A stretch of DNA of 7,071 nucleotides. Origin: Candidatus Hydrogenedentota bacterium (GTDB lineage Bacteria; Hydrogenedentota; Hydrogenedentia; Hydrogenedentiales; CAITNO01). Made by a program: the position numbers and the translations under genes. The notes below the pieces were generated by a model that had not been told where the DNA came from, searched no databases, and saw only the letters and a program-made list of their open reading frames with translations. Position 1 is the first letter of the stretch. Each line of letters opens with the position of its first letter. This document shows, piece by piece, positions 6,556-7,071 of the stretch. The stretch is from positions 1-7,071 of the forward strand of contig CAIXUF010000563.1 in assembly GCA_903922535.1 (NCBI GenBank). Reading direction: 5' to 3'.

Positions 6556-7071
6556 ATGAAAGCAGGGTCTGCGGTCGTACTGTGTCTTTTGATATTCTTG
6601 GGGCCGGTGCAAGCCTTTGCGATCGGAGGGGATGGCGCCGGAGACGCCCTCAGGCAGGTCGAGCAGTACAATTTCTCCATTCACATCCTGGCCATGCTGT
6701 TGGTTGGTTTCGGCTTCCTCATGGTTTTTGTGAGGAACTACGGGTACAGCGCGCTGACAGGCACCTACCTGCTGGTGGCCACGGGACTGCCGCTGTATCT
6801 CATGCTGCGCTCCACGGGCATCCTCTCCGCCGAGAAGGTTTCGCCTGACTGCATCAAGGCGCTGCTGCTGGCCGAGTTTGCCTGCGCCGCCGCGCTCATC
6901 TCGATGGGAGCCGTGCTTGGGCGCATCCGCCTCTACCAGTATGCGCTGCTGGCCGCCCTTGCGGTGCCGGCATACATGCTGAATGAATGGTTGGTGCTGG
7001 ACGGCGGCCTGGGCATCACCAAGGGCTTTGCGGACTCCGCCGGGTCGATTGTCATTCACGCCTTCGGCGCC
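6556..7071 (+). CDS. Rh-type ammonium/ammonia channel, N-terminal part (truncated by window edge)
   Basis: The visible 172 residues begin MKAGSAVVLCLLIFLGPVQA, a signal-peptide-like start with a probable cleavage site after about residue 22. Hydrophobic spans follow at about 42-59, 64-84, 102-122 and 127-148. Rh-family (Rhesus/Rh50) hallmarks are HILAMLLVGFGFLMVF followed by the GYSALTGTYL segment, LISMGAVLGRI, P-A-Y-x-L-N-E-W, and D160-S-A-G-S-I-V-I-H168-A-F-G-A. Asp160 and His168 fit the conserved substrate-site Asp and the first pore histidine of the Amt/Rh family. The IHAFGA ending is the Rh version rather than the Amt one. Such proteins are trimeric inner-membrane channels that conduct NH3/NH4+ (CO2 has been proposed for some). 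The start at 6556 has GGGAG at 6543-6547, 8 nt upstream; an in-frame ATG at 6541 overlaps that site and is less likely. The C-terminal half is missing. Confidence 0.88.
   Translation, partial: MKAGSAVVLCLLIFLGPVQAFAIGGDGAGDALRQVEQYNFSIHILAMLLVGFGFLMVFVRNYGYSALTGTYLLVATGLPLYLMLRSTGILSAEKVSPDCIKALLLAEFACAAALISMGAVLGRIRLYQYALLAALAVPAYMLNEWLVLDGGLGITKGFADSAGSIVIHAFGA

Overview
The window is a GC-rich (roughly 60%) stretch of bacterial chromosome. Genes are densely packed, most have clear Shine-Dalgarno sequences, and several sigma70-like promoters can be seen. I see no rRNA, tRNA, CRISPR array, insertion sequence or phage gene. The protein set (acyl-CoA dehydrogenase, thiolase, acyl-CoA ligase, Rh-type ammonia channel, and a large membrane-anchored protein with a Pro/Ala-rich linker) suits a Gram-negative-type bacterium that degrades fatty or other carboxylic acids. 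The phylum cannot be fixed from sequence reading alone.

Left part, minus strand (1-1643): a thiolase (411-1643) is followed 64 nt downstream by the N-terminal third of an acyl-CoA dehydrogenase, which runs off the left edge. Each has its own ribosome binding site, and a good sigma70 promoter lies upstream of the thiolase, so they look like one beta-oxidation-type operon transcribed leftward.

Centre, plus strand (about 1832-4486): divergently transcribed from a second promoter is a large protein of up to 884 aa. It has a helical TPR-like cytoplasmic N-terminus, one membrane segment, a linker with a 23-residue tandem duplication, a middle domain of unknown function, and a C-terminal domain that resembles the phosphodiester glycosidase (NAGPA/DUF2233) fold but has an unusual final motif. 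Its translation start is uncertain: ATG 1857 opens a different frame, which ends just where the coiled/helical part begins. This is the least understood gene here.

Right part, plus strand: after a 286-nt gap comes an ANL-superfamily acyl-CoA ligase (4773-6314) with all core motifs. It would make the acyl-CoA thioesters that the left operon could degrade. After a further 241-nt gap with an extended -10 promoter and a structured leader comes the N-terminal half of an Rh-type ammonium/ammonia channel (6556 onward), cut by the right edge. The ligase and the left operon share a plausible pathway. The central protein and the Rh channel have no evident functional tie to it.
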